A DNA stretch of 35,039 bases from contig JBMYJR010000030.1 in the NCBI GenBank assembly GCA_049594615.1, positions 1-35,039 of the forward strand. Direction: 5' to 3'. The position numbers were made by a program, and so were the translations under genes. This document shows positions 23,392-30,651 of this stretch, in pieces. How positions within the stretch are numbered: the stretch's first letter is position 1; each line of letters starts with the position of its first letter. Under the pieces are notes generated by a model, which was not told where the DNA came from, did no database searches, and saw only the letters and a list, made by a program, of their open reading frames with translations. Origin of the DNA: CAXPZW01 sp049594615 (GTDB lineage: Bacteria > Bacteroidota > Bacteroidia > Flavobacteriales_D > Sanyastnellaceae).

Positions 23392-23520
23392 TTACTGAAA
23401 ATCCATTGAAAAAAGTAGGAAGGATGCAGGTATTCGATGAATGGTGAGCGGATCTGGTCGAGCTGTGCCGCTGGAGGTTTGCATGGCCGTATGGCTAAGA
23501 AATTCTCCTAGATTCGCACC

Positions 23521-24729
23521 ATGAAATCTGCATTCATCGCGGACGCGGTCCGCACGCCGATCGGCAAGTTCGGCGGCACCCTTGCCCCAGTGCGCACCGA
23601 CGACTTGGGCGCCCTCCCGATCAAAGCGTTGATTGAACGCAATCCGTCGCTGGATCCCGCAGCGATTGCGGACGTATTGATGGGCTGTGCCAACCAAGCT
23701 GGTGAAGACAACCGCAACGTGGCGCGTATGTCGCTGCTGCTTGCTGGCTTGCCTCATAGTGTGCCGGGTGAAACCGTGAACCGCTTGTGTTCTTCGGGCA
23801 TGGCGGCTACGATCCATGCCTCGCGTGCCATTCAAGTGGGTGATGGCGATGTATTTGTATCAGGTGGCGTGGAGCACATGACCCGCGGACCATGGGTGAT
23901 CAGCAAGGTGAGCAAGCCCTTTGGCCGCGACGCGAAGATGCACGACACCAGTTTCGGCTGGCGCTTCGTCAACCCCAAGTTGGACGAGGTTTACGGCACT
24001 GACGGCATGGGCCAAACGGCCGAGAATTTGGTGGACCTCTATGGCATTTCCCGCGAGGACCAAGACGCATTTGCTGCGTGGAGCCAAGCCAAAGCCGCTT
24101 CCGCGCAGCAATCGGGCCGTTTGGCTGAGGAGATTGTTCCTGTGTCCATCCCGCGTCGCAAGCAAGACGACGTGGTGTTTGAACACGATGAGTTTTTACG
24201 CCCCGGCACCACCGCAGAAGTGCTGGCCGGGTTGCGTCCCGCGTTCCGCAAAGATGGCACCGTCACCGCAGGCAACGCCTCTGGTTTGAACGACGGCGCC
24301 GGTGCGCTGTTGGTAGCCAGCGAGCAAGGCATGAAGGACCACGGCCTGACCCCCATGGCTCGCATTGTGTCTACCGGCGTGGTAGGCGTGGAGCCGCGCA
24401 TCATGGGCATAGGCCCTGTAGGTGCCTCTAAATTGGCACTGAAGCGCGCGGGGCTCACCATCGATGACATGGACATCTTGGAGCTCAACGAGGCGTTTGC
24501 TGCGCAAGTGCTGGCCTGCACCCGCAACCTCGGTGTGGCTGACAACGATCCGCGCATCAACCCGAATGGTGGCGCCATTGCCATCGGTCACCCGCTGGGC
24601 ATGACCGGTCAGCGTTTGCTGCAAACCGCGGCCATTGAGCTCAAGAATACCGGCAAGAAATACGCACTGGTGACCATGTGTGTAGGCGTGGGCCAAGGCT
24701 ACGCCACGGTCATTGAAAACGTGGGCTGA
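23521..24729 (+). CDS. paaJ: Acyl-CoA thiolase of the 3-oxoadipyl-CoA/acetyl-CoA type (PaaJ/PcaF-like)
   Basis: The 402-residue protein carries the thiolase signatures: acyl-accepting Cys90 in NRLCSSGM, NPNGGAIAIGHPLGMTG with the catalytic His, and MCVGVGQG with the second Cys. The blocks ADVLMGCANQAGEDNRNVARMS and FGWRFVNP are closer to beta-ketoadipyl-CoA thiolases (PcaF/PaaJ) than to short acetoacetyl-CoA thiolases, from memory. It should cleave 3-oxoadipyl-CoA or another 3-oxoacyl-CoA to acetyl-CoA. The paaY gene starts at the A of its TGA stop, which supports a role in phenylacetate breakdown, although other paa genes are not in the window. TAGATTCG, a near match to TAnnTTTG, lies four nt before the ATG. 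Confidence 0.93.
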   Translation: MKSAFIADAVRTPIGKFGGTLAPVRTDDLGALPIKALIERNPSLDPAAIADVLMGCANQAGEDNRNVARMSLLLAGLPHSVPGETVNRLCSSGMAATIHASRAIQVGDGDVFVSGGVEHMTRGPWVISKVSKPFGRDAKMHDTSFGWRFVNPKLDEVYGTDGMGQTAENLVDLYGISREDQDAFAAWSQAKAASAQQSGRLAEEIVPVSIPRRKQDDVVFEHDEFLRPGTTAEVLAGLRPAFRKDGTVTAGNASGLNDGAGALLVASEQGMKDHGLTPMARIVSTGVVGVEPRIMGIGPVGASKLALKRAGLTIDDMDILELNEAFAAQVLACTRNLGVADNDPRINPNGGAIAIGHPLGMTGQRLLQTAAIELKNTGKKYALVTMCVGVGQGYATVIENVG

Positions 24730-25328
24730 TGGCTTGTTACGCGTTCAAGGGCTTCGTCCCAGTAGTACATCCTTCTAGCTACGTGCATCCTTTGGCGGCT
24801 GTTACTGGCAATGTGATCATCGGCAAGGATTGCTACATCGGCCCCGGCGCTGCGTTGCGTGGGGATTGGGGCGGCATTGTTTTGGAGGACGGCTGCAACG
24901 TGCAGGAGAATTGCACTGTACACATGTTCCCGGGCGTCATTGTGACCCTAGAAGCCGGCGCGCACGTGGGTCACGGCGCCATCATACACGGCGCGCATTT
25001 GGGCCGCAATTGCCTCATTGGGATGAACGCTGTAGTCATGGACAATGCTGTGATAGGTGCCGGAAGCATTGTAGGCGCACTGGCGTTTGTGCCAGCCGAT
25101 ACCCAAGTGCCCGAACGCTCGGTGTTTGTCGGGAACCCCGGCAAGGTGGTCAAGCACGTCAGCGACGGCATGCTGGATTGGAAGACCAAAGGCACCCAAC
25201 TCTACCAAGCGTTGCCGGCCGATTTGCACGAAACCCTCGAAGAGGTCACCCCATTAACCGAAGTGCCCGAGGACCGTCCTTCTCAAGACGTGCTTTACCA
25301 GACCTGGAATGCCATCAAAGGCAGCTGA
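24729..25328 (+). CDS. paaY: PaaY-type gamma-carbonic-anhydrase-fold hydrolase
   Basis: The 199-residue protein is a left-handed beta-helix of hexapeptide repeats ending in a C-terminal helix. It matches PaaY in order: VVHPSSYVHPLAAVTGNVIIG, GPGAALRGDWGGIVLEDG, NVQENCTVHMFPG, VGHGAIIHGAHLGRN and LIGMNAVVMDNAVIG. The His residues in TVHMF and VGHGAIIHG are the metal ligands of the gamma-CA fold. PaaY is a thioesterase that rescues phenylacetate catabolism by hydrolysing dead-end CoA adducts. It starts one base inside the thiolase stop and its 3' end overlaps trmN6 by 20 nt. Confidence 0.9.
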   Translation: MACYAFKGFVPVVHPSSYVHPLAAVTGNVIIGKDCYIGPGAALRGDWGGIVLEDGCNVQENCTVHMFPGVIVTLEAGAHVGHGAIIHGAHLGRNCLIGMNAVVMDNAVIGAGSIVGALAFVPADTQVPERSVFVGNPGKVVKHVSDGMLDWKTKGTQLYQALPADLHETLEEVTPLTEVPEDRPSQDVLYQTWNAIKGS

Positions 25329-26010
25329 TACCTTTTCGTTTCAACGGTTTACCATCGACCAGGCCGGTGCAGCGCATCGGGTGGGAGAGGACAGCATTCT
25401 GTTTGGCGGTTGGGTGGACCTGACCGGCGCACGCATTGTGCTCGATGTGGGAACTGGAACAGGGATCTTGTCGTTGATCGCTGCGCAGCGGTCTTTGGCA
25501 CACATCACGGCCCTCGAAATTCAACCCGATCAAGTGGCCTTGGCTCGCCGCAATGTGACCAGCAGCCCGTTTGCAGAGCGTGTAGTGGTGGTAGAATCGG
25601 ATTTCAGCGCGTTTGACGCCTGCAAAGCGGACCACATCTTGTCCAATCCGCCTTACTTCTTGACAGGGCCACAGGCTTCAGGCGTGCGTGGTGCAGCGCG
25701 CCATTTGCAGTCGGAATGGCAGGTGTGGATGAAGCGCTTTCGTGGGAATAGCGTCCCAGGAGGCCTGTTGAGTCTCGTGTTGCCCTTGGAGCGACGGGCG
25801 GAGGTCATGGCGCAAGCCTTGGAGCACGGCTGGTTTCGCCAGCGGGAATGCCACGTACGCGCGCACAACGCTATTGCAGCGCACTTGATGCTGGTCACTT
25901 TTGGCCCACAGCCTGTGAGCGGTTTGGAGGTGGAACACGTGTGCGTGCGCGACAAGGAGGGGCGTTATCACCCTTCCTTCCAGCAGTATACATCAGACTT
26001 GTACCTGTGA
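25309..26010 (+). CDS. trmN6: tRNA1(Val) adenine(37)-N6-methyltransferase
   Basis: The 233-residue class I methyltransferase has DVGTGTGILSLIAAQR as the SAM motif, IQPDQVALARRNV, and SNPPYF as the N6-adenine catalytic motif. The N-terminus (FSFQRFTIDQ...VGEDSILFGGWV) is typical of the TrmN6/YfiC family, which methylates A37 of tRNA-Val(UAC). It overlaps paaY by 20 nt, yet has no known link to aromatic catabolism; the position probably reflects compact packing. Its stop lies 1 nt from the convergent START-like gene. Confidence 0.9.
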   Translation: MPSKAADTFSFQRFTIDQAGAAHRVGEDSILFGGWVDLTGARIVLDVGTGTGILSLIAAQRSLAHITALEIQPDQVALARRNVTSSPFAERVVVVESDFSAFDACKADHILSNPPYFLTGPQASGVRGAARHLQSEWQVWMKRFRGNSVPGGLLSLVLPLERRAEVMAQALEHGWFRQRECHVRAHNAIAAHLMLVTFGPQPVSGLEVEHVCVRDKEGRYHPSFQQYTSDLYL

Positions 26011-26011
26011 G

Positions 26012-26398
26012 TTAGGAGCCGAGGATGTGCTTGAGCTCGTCGATTTGGCTCTTCCAGAGCAGTTGCGCGTCTTCCAATTCGTCTTCTTCCGCAAAGTCGG
26101 TTACAATGATGGCCAGCTCCTTGGTGAGCGGGTCGATCTTGATGCGCATTTCGAAGTAGGACTTGTCGCCCTCCTCTTCGAGTTCCAACCAGCGGTATTT
26201 TGCGAATTCGTCTTTGCGGCTGCTGATGAGTCGCGCCTTCTCTTCGCTTCCTTCCCAGAAAAAGGTATAGATGTCGCCTCGAATGTGAACGTCGTCTGAA
26301 AACCACTCTGCCAGTCCGCTTGGGGTGGCAATTTTGCTGTAGATAATCTTGGACGACGCGTTTATGATGTATTCGAGTTCGAATTTCTCTTTTGCCAT
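26012..26398 (-). CDS. START-like (SRPBCC) domain protein
   Basis: The protein has 128 residues from the ATG at 26398 (MAKEKFELEYIINASSKIIYSKI); a longer reading from 26449 lacks support. The sequence order of an SRPBCC fold is visible: N-terminal strand, IATPSGLAEWFSDDV helix, FFWEGSEEKARLIS strands, and a long C-terminal helix (EDAQLLWKSQIDELKHIL). It is a conserved small Bacteroidota protein of unknown ligand. It stands alone, between trmN6 and the tRNA promoter. Confidence 0.86.
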   Translation of the reverse strand: MAKEKFELEYIINASSKIIYSKIATPSGLAEWFSDDVHIRGDIYTFFWEGSEEKARLISSRKDEFAKYRWLELEEEGDKSYFEMRIKIDPLTKELAIIVTDFAEEDELEDAQLLWKSQIDELKHILGS

Positions 26399-26537
26399 AG
26401 CGTCGTGTTGGGTCCGAAAACCGTGGCCGGCAAGATAGTCATTTTCCACCCATGTAGGTCCTGACTTTTCAACAGGTGTAGCCCTTGCAGGGTCGGGTGT
26501 TGGGGTTTTTTCTACACGTGGCGTATTCGAAGAGCTG

Positions 26538-26567
26538 TTTTCTTGAATGGAATTTGATCTATATTTG
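26538..26567 (+). promoter_or_regulatory. Promoter of the CAT-anticodon tRNA
   Basis: TTTT at 26538-26541 is followed after 18 nt by TATATTTG (26560-26567), an exact match to the Bacteroidota -7 consensus. The mature tRNA begins 31 nt later. Confidence 0.65.
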
Positions 26568-26597
26568 CACCCCGAAACGCAAAGGCGTAGTCGTCAT

Positions 26598-26671
26598 GGC
26601 GCGGTAGCTCAGCTGGTTAGAGCGCAGGATTCATAATCCTGAGGTCGAGTGTTCAAGTCACTCTCGCGCTA
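26598..26671 (+). tRNA. tRNA-Met (anticodon CAT)
   Basis: The cloverleaf is complete over 74 nt: acceptor GGCGCGG/TCGCGCT (two wobbles), D stem GCTC/GAGC, anticodon stem CAGGA/TCCTG with loop TTCATAA, variable AGGTC, and T stem GAGTG/CACTC with loop TTCAAGT. CCA is not encoded. The anticodon stem lacks the three G:C pairs of an initiator, so it is an elongator Met or a lysidine-modified Ile2 tRNA. Sequence alone does not settle which. Confidence 0.95.
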
Positions 26672-26683
26672 CTTGATTTGAGG

Positions 26684-26719
26684 GCCTCATCAACACACGT
26701 TGATGGGGCTTTTTTTTTT
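26684..26719 (+). terminator. Rho-independent terminator of the tRNA
   Basis: GCCTCATCAAC and GTTGATGGGGC form an 11-bp stem with one G-T pair and an ACAC loop, followed by ten T residues. Confidence 0.93.
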
Positions 26720-26994
26720 CAAAATGTTGGCATGTTACGTCTCTTTAACCCAGTCTTGGGTGACCAAATCTTTGTGGACTTGACCGCTTGGAGTGGCGCT
26801 TCAGGGCAGGGATTTGTGCACAACAACCTGGGCTAGCGAGTGGCCACATAAGTGATCTTTGGTGCCCGGTTAGAAACCTTGCAGAAGGGACATCTAAAAG
26901 CTGGTGTGTAAGGGCTTCAGAATCGTCCTACATAACCTTTTTTGGATTTCTAACGTAGAGAAGAAGGAACACGTGCCGTAAAAGCGGTGCAGAA
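26720..26994. other. Gap with a 34-codon open frame but no recognised gene
   Basis: These 275 bases hold an ATG frame at 26732-26836 (34 residues, starting MLRLFNPVLGDQIF). It has ordinary amino-acid composition but no ribosome site or family I recognise. The rest is low in coding signal and leads into the start of the next gene. I see no repeat or attachment site. Confidence 0.35.
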
Positions 26995-28323
26995 ATGAAC
27001 GTAAAACCTTCTCATATGTACTCTCCCATTCGTTTTTATGTAGCTGCCTTCGGTGTCGCCCTTGCGACCACACTGAGCGCGCAAAACCCCGGTCAAACAG
27101 ACCAGCTCTCTGTGATGGAGGCCCAAGGGGTCGTACCCACCACCGTTCGAGCATCGGATTCTTTCGAGGCATACGGACCGCATTACATGAACGACATCAT
27201 CGCTGCGTTTCCTGCTGTGATGGGTGTTTCGGATTGGAATTGGTCCTTTAAAAACACCAACGGCAACGAATTGCCCATCGACTTCTACAAAGGCGACGAC
27301 AGCCGATATATCCGGCTTGCAGACGTGCCTGGTATCCAACAGGGTATGTCGTATGATGTGCAGGTGCGGCCAATTATGGTCACCGGCGAAATCACCGAGT
27401 TTGGCGACGTGGTTACGGTGGCCATTGTTACCCAAGCACCAGATGAAGGCAGCAGCGACAACATCGCAGACATTGCAGATCGTGGCCTGGAAGCCCCAAG
27501 CGACATCCGCGTAGAGCCCAAGCAGCTGAGCGCATCGGACCGTGAAATGACGGTAACCCTAGGCGATTGGGTCTCAGACCGCGCCATCACCACTGTAGGT
27601 ATCATGGATGCCGACGGCAACATCGTGTACAAGCGCGAGATGAAGCTCAACGCGGGCGATCAAGTGATCATACCTGCTGATGACCTCCAAGCTGGCCTGT
27701 ACACCGTACGCGCCAACTTCGACCGCGAAACCCGCACCACCCGTGTGAAGGTGAGTCGTGCTGGCAACCGCGACTTTGAGGTCGTATCTGACCTGAGCAT
27801 TGAGCCACGCGTAGTGGATGGTGCAGGCCTGAAGGCTACCCTGGGTGGGTGGATCAACGAGCAGCGCATGACCACCTTCATGATCCTCAATGATGAGGGC
27901 AAAGAAGTGATGCGCAGCGAGCACATGGCCGGCGCCGGTGAGCCTGTACAACTTGACCTCACAGAGCTGCGCAACGGCCGCTACACTCTGCAAGCGGTGA
28001 ACCTCGAGGGGCGCAAGTCTCAGAAATTTGAGGTGGCCCGCGACCGCGGATTCGAAGCGCCAGGCAGCGACCTGCACGTGTACCCGAACCCCATCCGCGA
28101 ACGCGACATGCGACTCAAGGTGGGCAGCTGGATCGATGGCAGCAACTTCACTGGCATCCGCATCTACGATAACAACGGTGTGGTGAAAGGCTCCATGACC
28201 GCCCGTGTGGAACAAGGGGAGACCGTACGCATGGACGTGTCCACACTGCAAAACGGCGACTACAACGTGATTGTGGTCAACGGACGTGAGCGACGCAACG
28301 TACGCATCAGCATCCGACGATAA
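26995..28323 (+). CDS. Secreted protein with three tandem Por-sorting-like domains
   Basis: The protein has 442 residues. A signal peptide (YVAAFGVALATTLSAQ) follows the ATG at 26995; an ATG at 27016 would also fit. Residues about 25-160 are unfamiliar. Three sorting-like domains of about 95 residues follow, starting near residues 173, 269 and 362 (VEPKQLS, IEPRVVDG, VYPNPIRE). Each has a strand with D/E-G in IMDADGNIV, ILNDEGKEV or IYDNNGVVK and a turn before LQAGLYTVRA, LRNGRYTLQA or LQNGDYNVIV. Linkers are similar too (DRGLEAP, NRDFEV, DRGFEAP). Only the last, with YPNP and a basic terminus, looks like a working T9SS signal. The first two may be structural. The function is unknown. Confidence 0.85.
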   Translation: MNVKPSHMYSPIRFYVAAFGVALATTLSAQNPGQTDQLSVMEAQGVVPTTVRASDSFEAYGPHYMNDIIAAFPAVMGVSDWNWSFKNTNGNELPIDFYKGDDSRYIRLADVPGIQQGMSYDVQVRPIMVTGEITEFGDVVTVAIVTQAPDEGSSDNIADIADRGLEAPSDIRVEPKQLSASDREMTVTLGDWVSDRAITTVGIMDADGNIVYKREMKLNAGDQVIIPADDLQAGLYTVRANFDRETRTTRVKVSRAGNRDFEVVSDLSIEPRVVDGAGLKATLGGWINEQRMTTFMILNDEGKEVMRSEHMAGAGEPVQLDLTELRNGRYTLQAVNLEGRKSQKFEVARDRGFEAPGSDLHVYPNPIRERDMRLKVGSWIDGSNFTGIRIYDNNGVVKGSMTARVEQGETVRMDVSTLQNGDYNVIVVNGRERRNVRISIRR

Positions 28324-28350
28324 CCGTCCCGTCTAGCAACTAAACGCATG

Positions 28351-28384
28351 AAGCGCCCGGCCAGTGGTCGGGCGCTTTCTGTTT
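28351..28384 (+). terminator. Rho-independent terminator after the triple-domain gene
   Basis: AAGCGCCCGGCC and GGTCGGGCGCTT make a 12-bp stem with one G-T pair and a 3-nt loop, followed by TTCTGTTT. It lies 28 nt after the stop and touches the convergent gene's stop. Confidence 0.85.
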
Positions 28385-28904
28385 ACGCTTGTTCCAGTTT
28401 TGAAATGAGTTTGCGGGCGTTGCGGTCAAACGCATCGGTCACCAAGCCGAGTTGACTGGAGAGGGTTTCGGTGAATTCGGGGATCAGCTCTGGCCAACGG
28501 TCCACGACGTGTTTGAGGACCATCATGCTGTAGTACTTCACACCGGTGGCTTCGCCCGTACGTCGCAGGTACAGCAAGCAACGGTCGGCCAGGGTGTCGA
28601 AGAGTTCTGGATCGTTGAGCAGCAGGCAGACCTTGAGCATATCGCGGCGTACGCCAGGGTGTTCGGCGTGGTCCATGGCTTTGAGCACGGCTTCTACATG
28701 CGCGAGTAGGGCAGAGCGGTCGTGCTCGCAGATGTGGCGGACCAAGTAGGCCGCCTTGCTGTTTTTAGGACGGTGCGGCCCCGCTGCCAACTTCAGCAGG
28801 TGCGCGATAAGTTCAGGGGAGCGGGAGATGTCTGGCGCCAGTTTGTCCACGGCATTGCGGGCCATGCCGGTCACCAAACGCAGCTCCAGTTCCGCAGGAG
28901 TCAT
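28383..28904 (-). CDS. All-helical HEAT-repeat-like protein, unknown function
   Basis: This 173-residue cytosolic protein is built of amphipathic helices of about 15-20 residues, with loops rich in Pro and His: LIAHLLKLAAG, LLAHVEAVLKAMDH, MLKVCLLLNDPELFDTL, YYSMMVLKHVVDRWPELIPEF. The spacing resembles HEAT or ARM repeats, which usually mediate protein contacts. I do not recognise a family name. Its ATG overlaps the stop of the exported thioredoxin-like gene by 1 nt (TGATG), so both share an mRNA. Confidence 0.75.
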   Translation of the reverse strand: MTPAELELRLVTGMARNAVDKLAPDISRSPELIAHLLKLAAGPHRPKNSKAAYLVRHICEHDRSALLAHVEAVLKAMDHAEHPGVRRDMLKVCLLLNDPELFDTLADRCLLYLRRTGEATGVKYYSMMVLKHVVDRWPELIPEFTETLSSQLGLVTDAFDRNARKLISKLEQA

Positions 28905-30475
28905 CAGCCGTTGGTAGCGCCTTTGGTGCGCTTGCGCGCGTTTTGCTTGGGCGATTCGGGTGCGACTTCGTCAGGAATTTCACGATCACCTCCATCTTCG
29001 CCAGTGCTTTCGAAGGTTTCGACCAAGTCTTCCAGTTGTTCGGCGTTGAGTTGCTTGGCGATGATCACGTGGTCCTCGTCAAGCAGCCAAATCTTGGGGG
29101 TGGAATTGATGTCAAGTGTGCGACGGAAGTTGAGGCTTTCCAGGTTGGTGCAGCACTGCAGGGCTTGTCGCACGGCCTCGGGGTTGTCATTGCTGATGGA
29201 CGGGTCGTCGCTCACATCGATCCAATCGGGGAGCTCCTTTTCTTCCATGAACTTGACCCAAGGCTCGCGCTCGTAATCGTTGCCAATGGCGTAGATCGAG
29301 GCGATGTCCTTGTGCTTGGCGTAGAACTCGGCCAGCTTCGGCATTTCCTTCTTGCAGTGACCACAGGTGCTTTCCCACACCACGACTACAGTGTACTTGG
29401 TGTCGGTCTCACGCACCGAAATCCACTCACCCTCGGGAGACATCAAGCGGATGTCTGGGAAAGGGGCATCGCACAGCACTTGGCGTTTGTCGTTGGCTGC
29501 TTCGATGATGGTGGCCAGTTTCTCAGGATCCATCCATCCGCACTTGCCTTGCGCATAGTAGTTGTCGACCATGTAGACGAAGGCCTTGTCCATGCACATG
29601 AGCTTGCTGGTCTCGGTGTAGTAGGTGAAGTGGTGGACGATGTACTTGAACAGGTCTTCCTTGCCTTCCACGCGATCAATCAAGCGGGTGGCTTCTACGC
29701 CCATACTGTCGGGGATTTGCGGCAGTACCTTGCTCACGTAGCGTTCCAATGCGCTGTGGAAGGCTTGATCGCGCACCATGCGGTTGTCGTTCAGATCTAC
29801 GTTGTCCCAGTAGTGGGCTTTGTACCACTCGTAGCGCGCGGTGTTGCGCTCTTGTTCATCCAGGTCTTTTCCGAGGTCTTCGGGCACCGTCACATCCAGC
29901 ATCATGCGGATGTATTTAGCAAACAGCTTGTCGGGGTTGGAGGCGATGATGGACTTTTGGCGCTCCACCACTTGCTCATTAAGATCCACCAGGACTTTGC
30001 GTGCCTTTTTCAAGTCCTTCTCCACCGCGGTGCTGTCGGCCAGCACCGAGTCGTGGGGGGCACGCAGGCCGCGCATGTCGTTGATGAAGCGTACGTAATC
30101 GTAGAATGCCTTGTTGTTCCAGCCTTTGGTCACCTCCAGATTGCGCACCAAATCGGTGGTGTCGGTGACGATTTCGATGTCCTCGTTGCCGATGATGATG
30201 TCGAAGTAGGGCTTGCCAGGGATCACCACAGCATACTTCCCTTGTTCGTTAAAGGGACGACCCTTGAATTCGATGTTGCCTGTGGGGCTGACTTGAGCCG
30301 TGTCTGCGTAGTACAGCTTATTCCCGTAATAGTTGGCCAAATAAACATCTCCGCCGGTCAGGCCTTTGACCTGGATGCGGGTATAGGTGTTGAGTGAAGT
30401 CTGTTGTGCCGCTGCGGTGCCTGCCACCAGCAGGGCCACCATGGGCAAGATCAAGTTCCGAAGGGTGCGCGTCAT
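28904..30475 (-). CDS. Exported TlpA-like thioredoxin protein (DUF4369/DUF5106 type)
   Basis: This 523-residue protein has a signal peptide (MTRTLRNLILPMVALLVAGTAAAQ) followed by a beta-rich DUF4369-like domain (about 30-110), a helical middle of DUF5106 type (about 115-360) and a C-terminal thioredoxin domain. The redox motif is WESTCGHCKKEM near residue 380, with the cis-Pro loop STPKIWLLD. A charged tail (SPKQNARKRTK) closes it. In the periplasm it probably reduces or isomerises disulfides; the cysteine-rich secreted proteins of this genome are possible clients, an inference. It overlaps the helical-repeat gene by 1 nt. Confidence 0.9.
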   Translation of the reverse strand: MTRTLRNLILPMVALLVAGTAAAQQTSLNTYTRIQVKGLTGGDVYLANYYGNKLYYADTAQVSPTGNIEFKGRPFNEQGKYAVVIPGKPYFDIIIGNEDIEIVTDTTDLVRNLEVTKGWNNKAFYDYVRFINDMRGLRAPHDSVLADSTAVEKDLKKARKVLVDLNEQVVERQKSIIASNPDKLFAKYIRMMLDVTVPEDLGKDLDEQERNTARYEWYKAHYWDNVDLNDNRMVRDQAFHSALERYVSKVLPQIPDSMGVEATRLIDRVEGKEDLFKYIVHHFTYYTETSKLMCMDKAFVYMVDNYYAQGKCGWMDPEKLATIIEAANDKRQVLCDAPFPDIRLMSPEGEWISVRETDTKYTVVVVWESTCGHCKKEMPKLAEFYAKHKDIASIYAIGNDYEREPWVKFMEEKELPDWIDVSDDPSISNDNPEAVRQALQCCTNLESLNFRRTLDINSTPKIWLLDEDHVIIAKQLNAEQLEDLVETFESTGEDGGDREIPDEVAPESPKQNARKRTKGATNG

Positions 30476-30506
30476 GCAGCGTTGGAATGGTTTGTATGAT
30501 GGACAA

Positions 30507-30541
30507 CAAAATTATAGCCGAAGTTGTCGAGGGTGGGAAAA
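30507..30541 (-). promoter_or_regulatory. Putative promoter of the exported thioredoxin operon
   Basis: On the minus strand TAATTTTG (30514-30507) matches TAnnTTTG exactly. TTTTC at 30541-30537 lies 22 nt upstream as a possible -33. The start codon follows 31 nt after the box. Confidence 0.48.
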
Positions 30542-30651
30542 TTAACATTTTGTGAAGGCCTTCACCCGCGCATGTCTGCTTCCGAAACTAACAGTGCGGT
30601 AGCCTCGTATAATCCATTACCTTTTTCTTTTGCCGCCACATTGCCATTGAA

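Noticed and set aside
23508..23835. Minus-strand frames across the thiolase start
   Set aside because: They are antisense to conserved thiolase codons and have no recognisable features.
28943..30397. Open frame of 484 codons antisense to the exported thioredoxin gene
   Set aside because: The opposite strand encodes a complete protein with signal peptide and CGHC motif; this frame is a codon-bias shadow.
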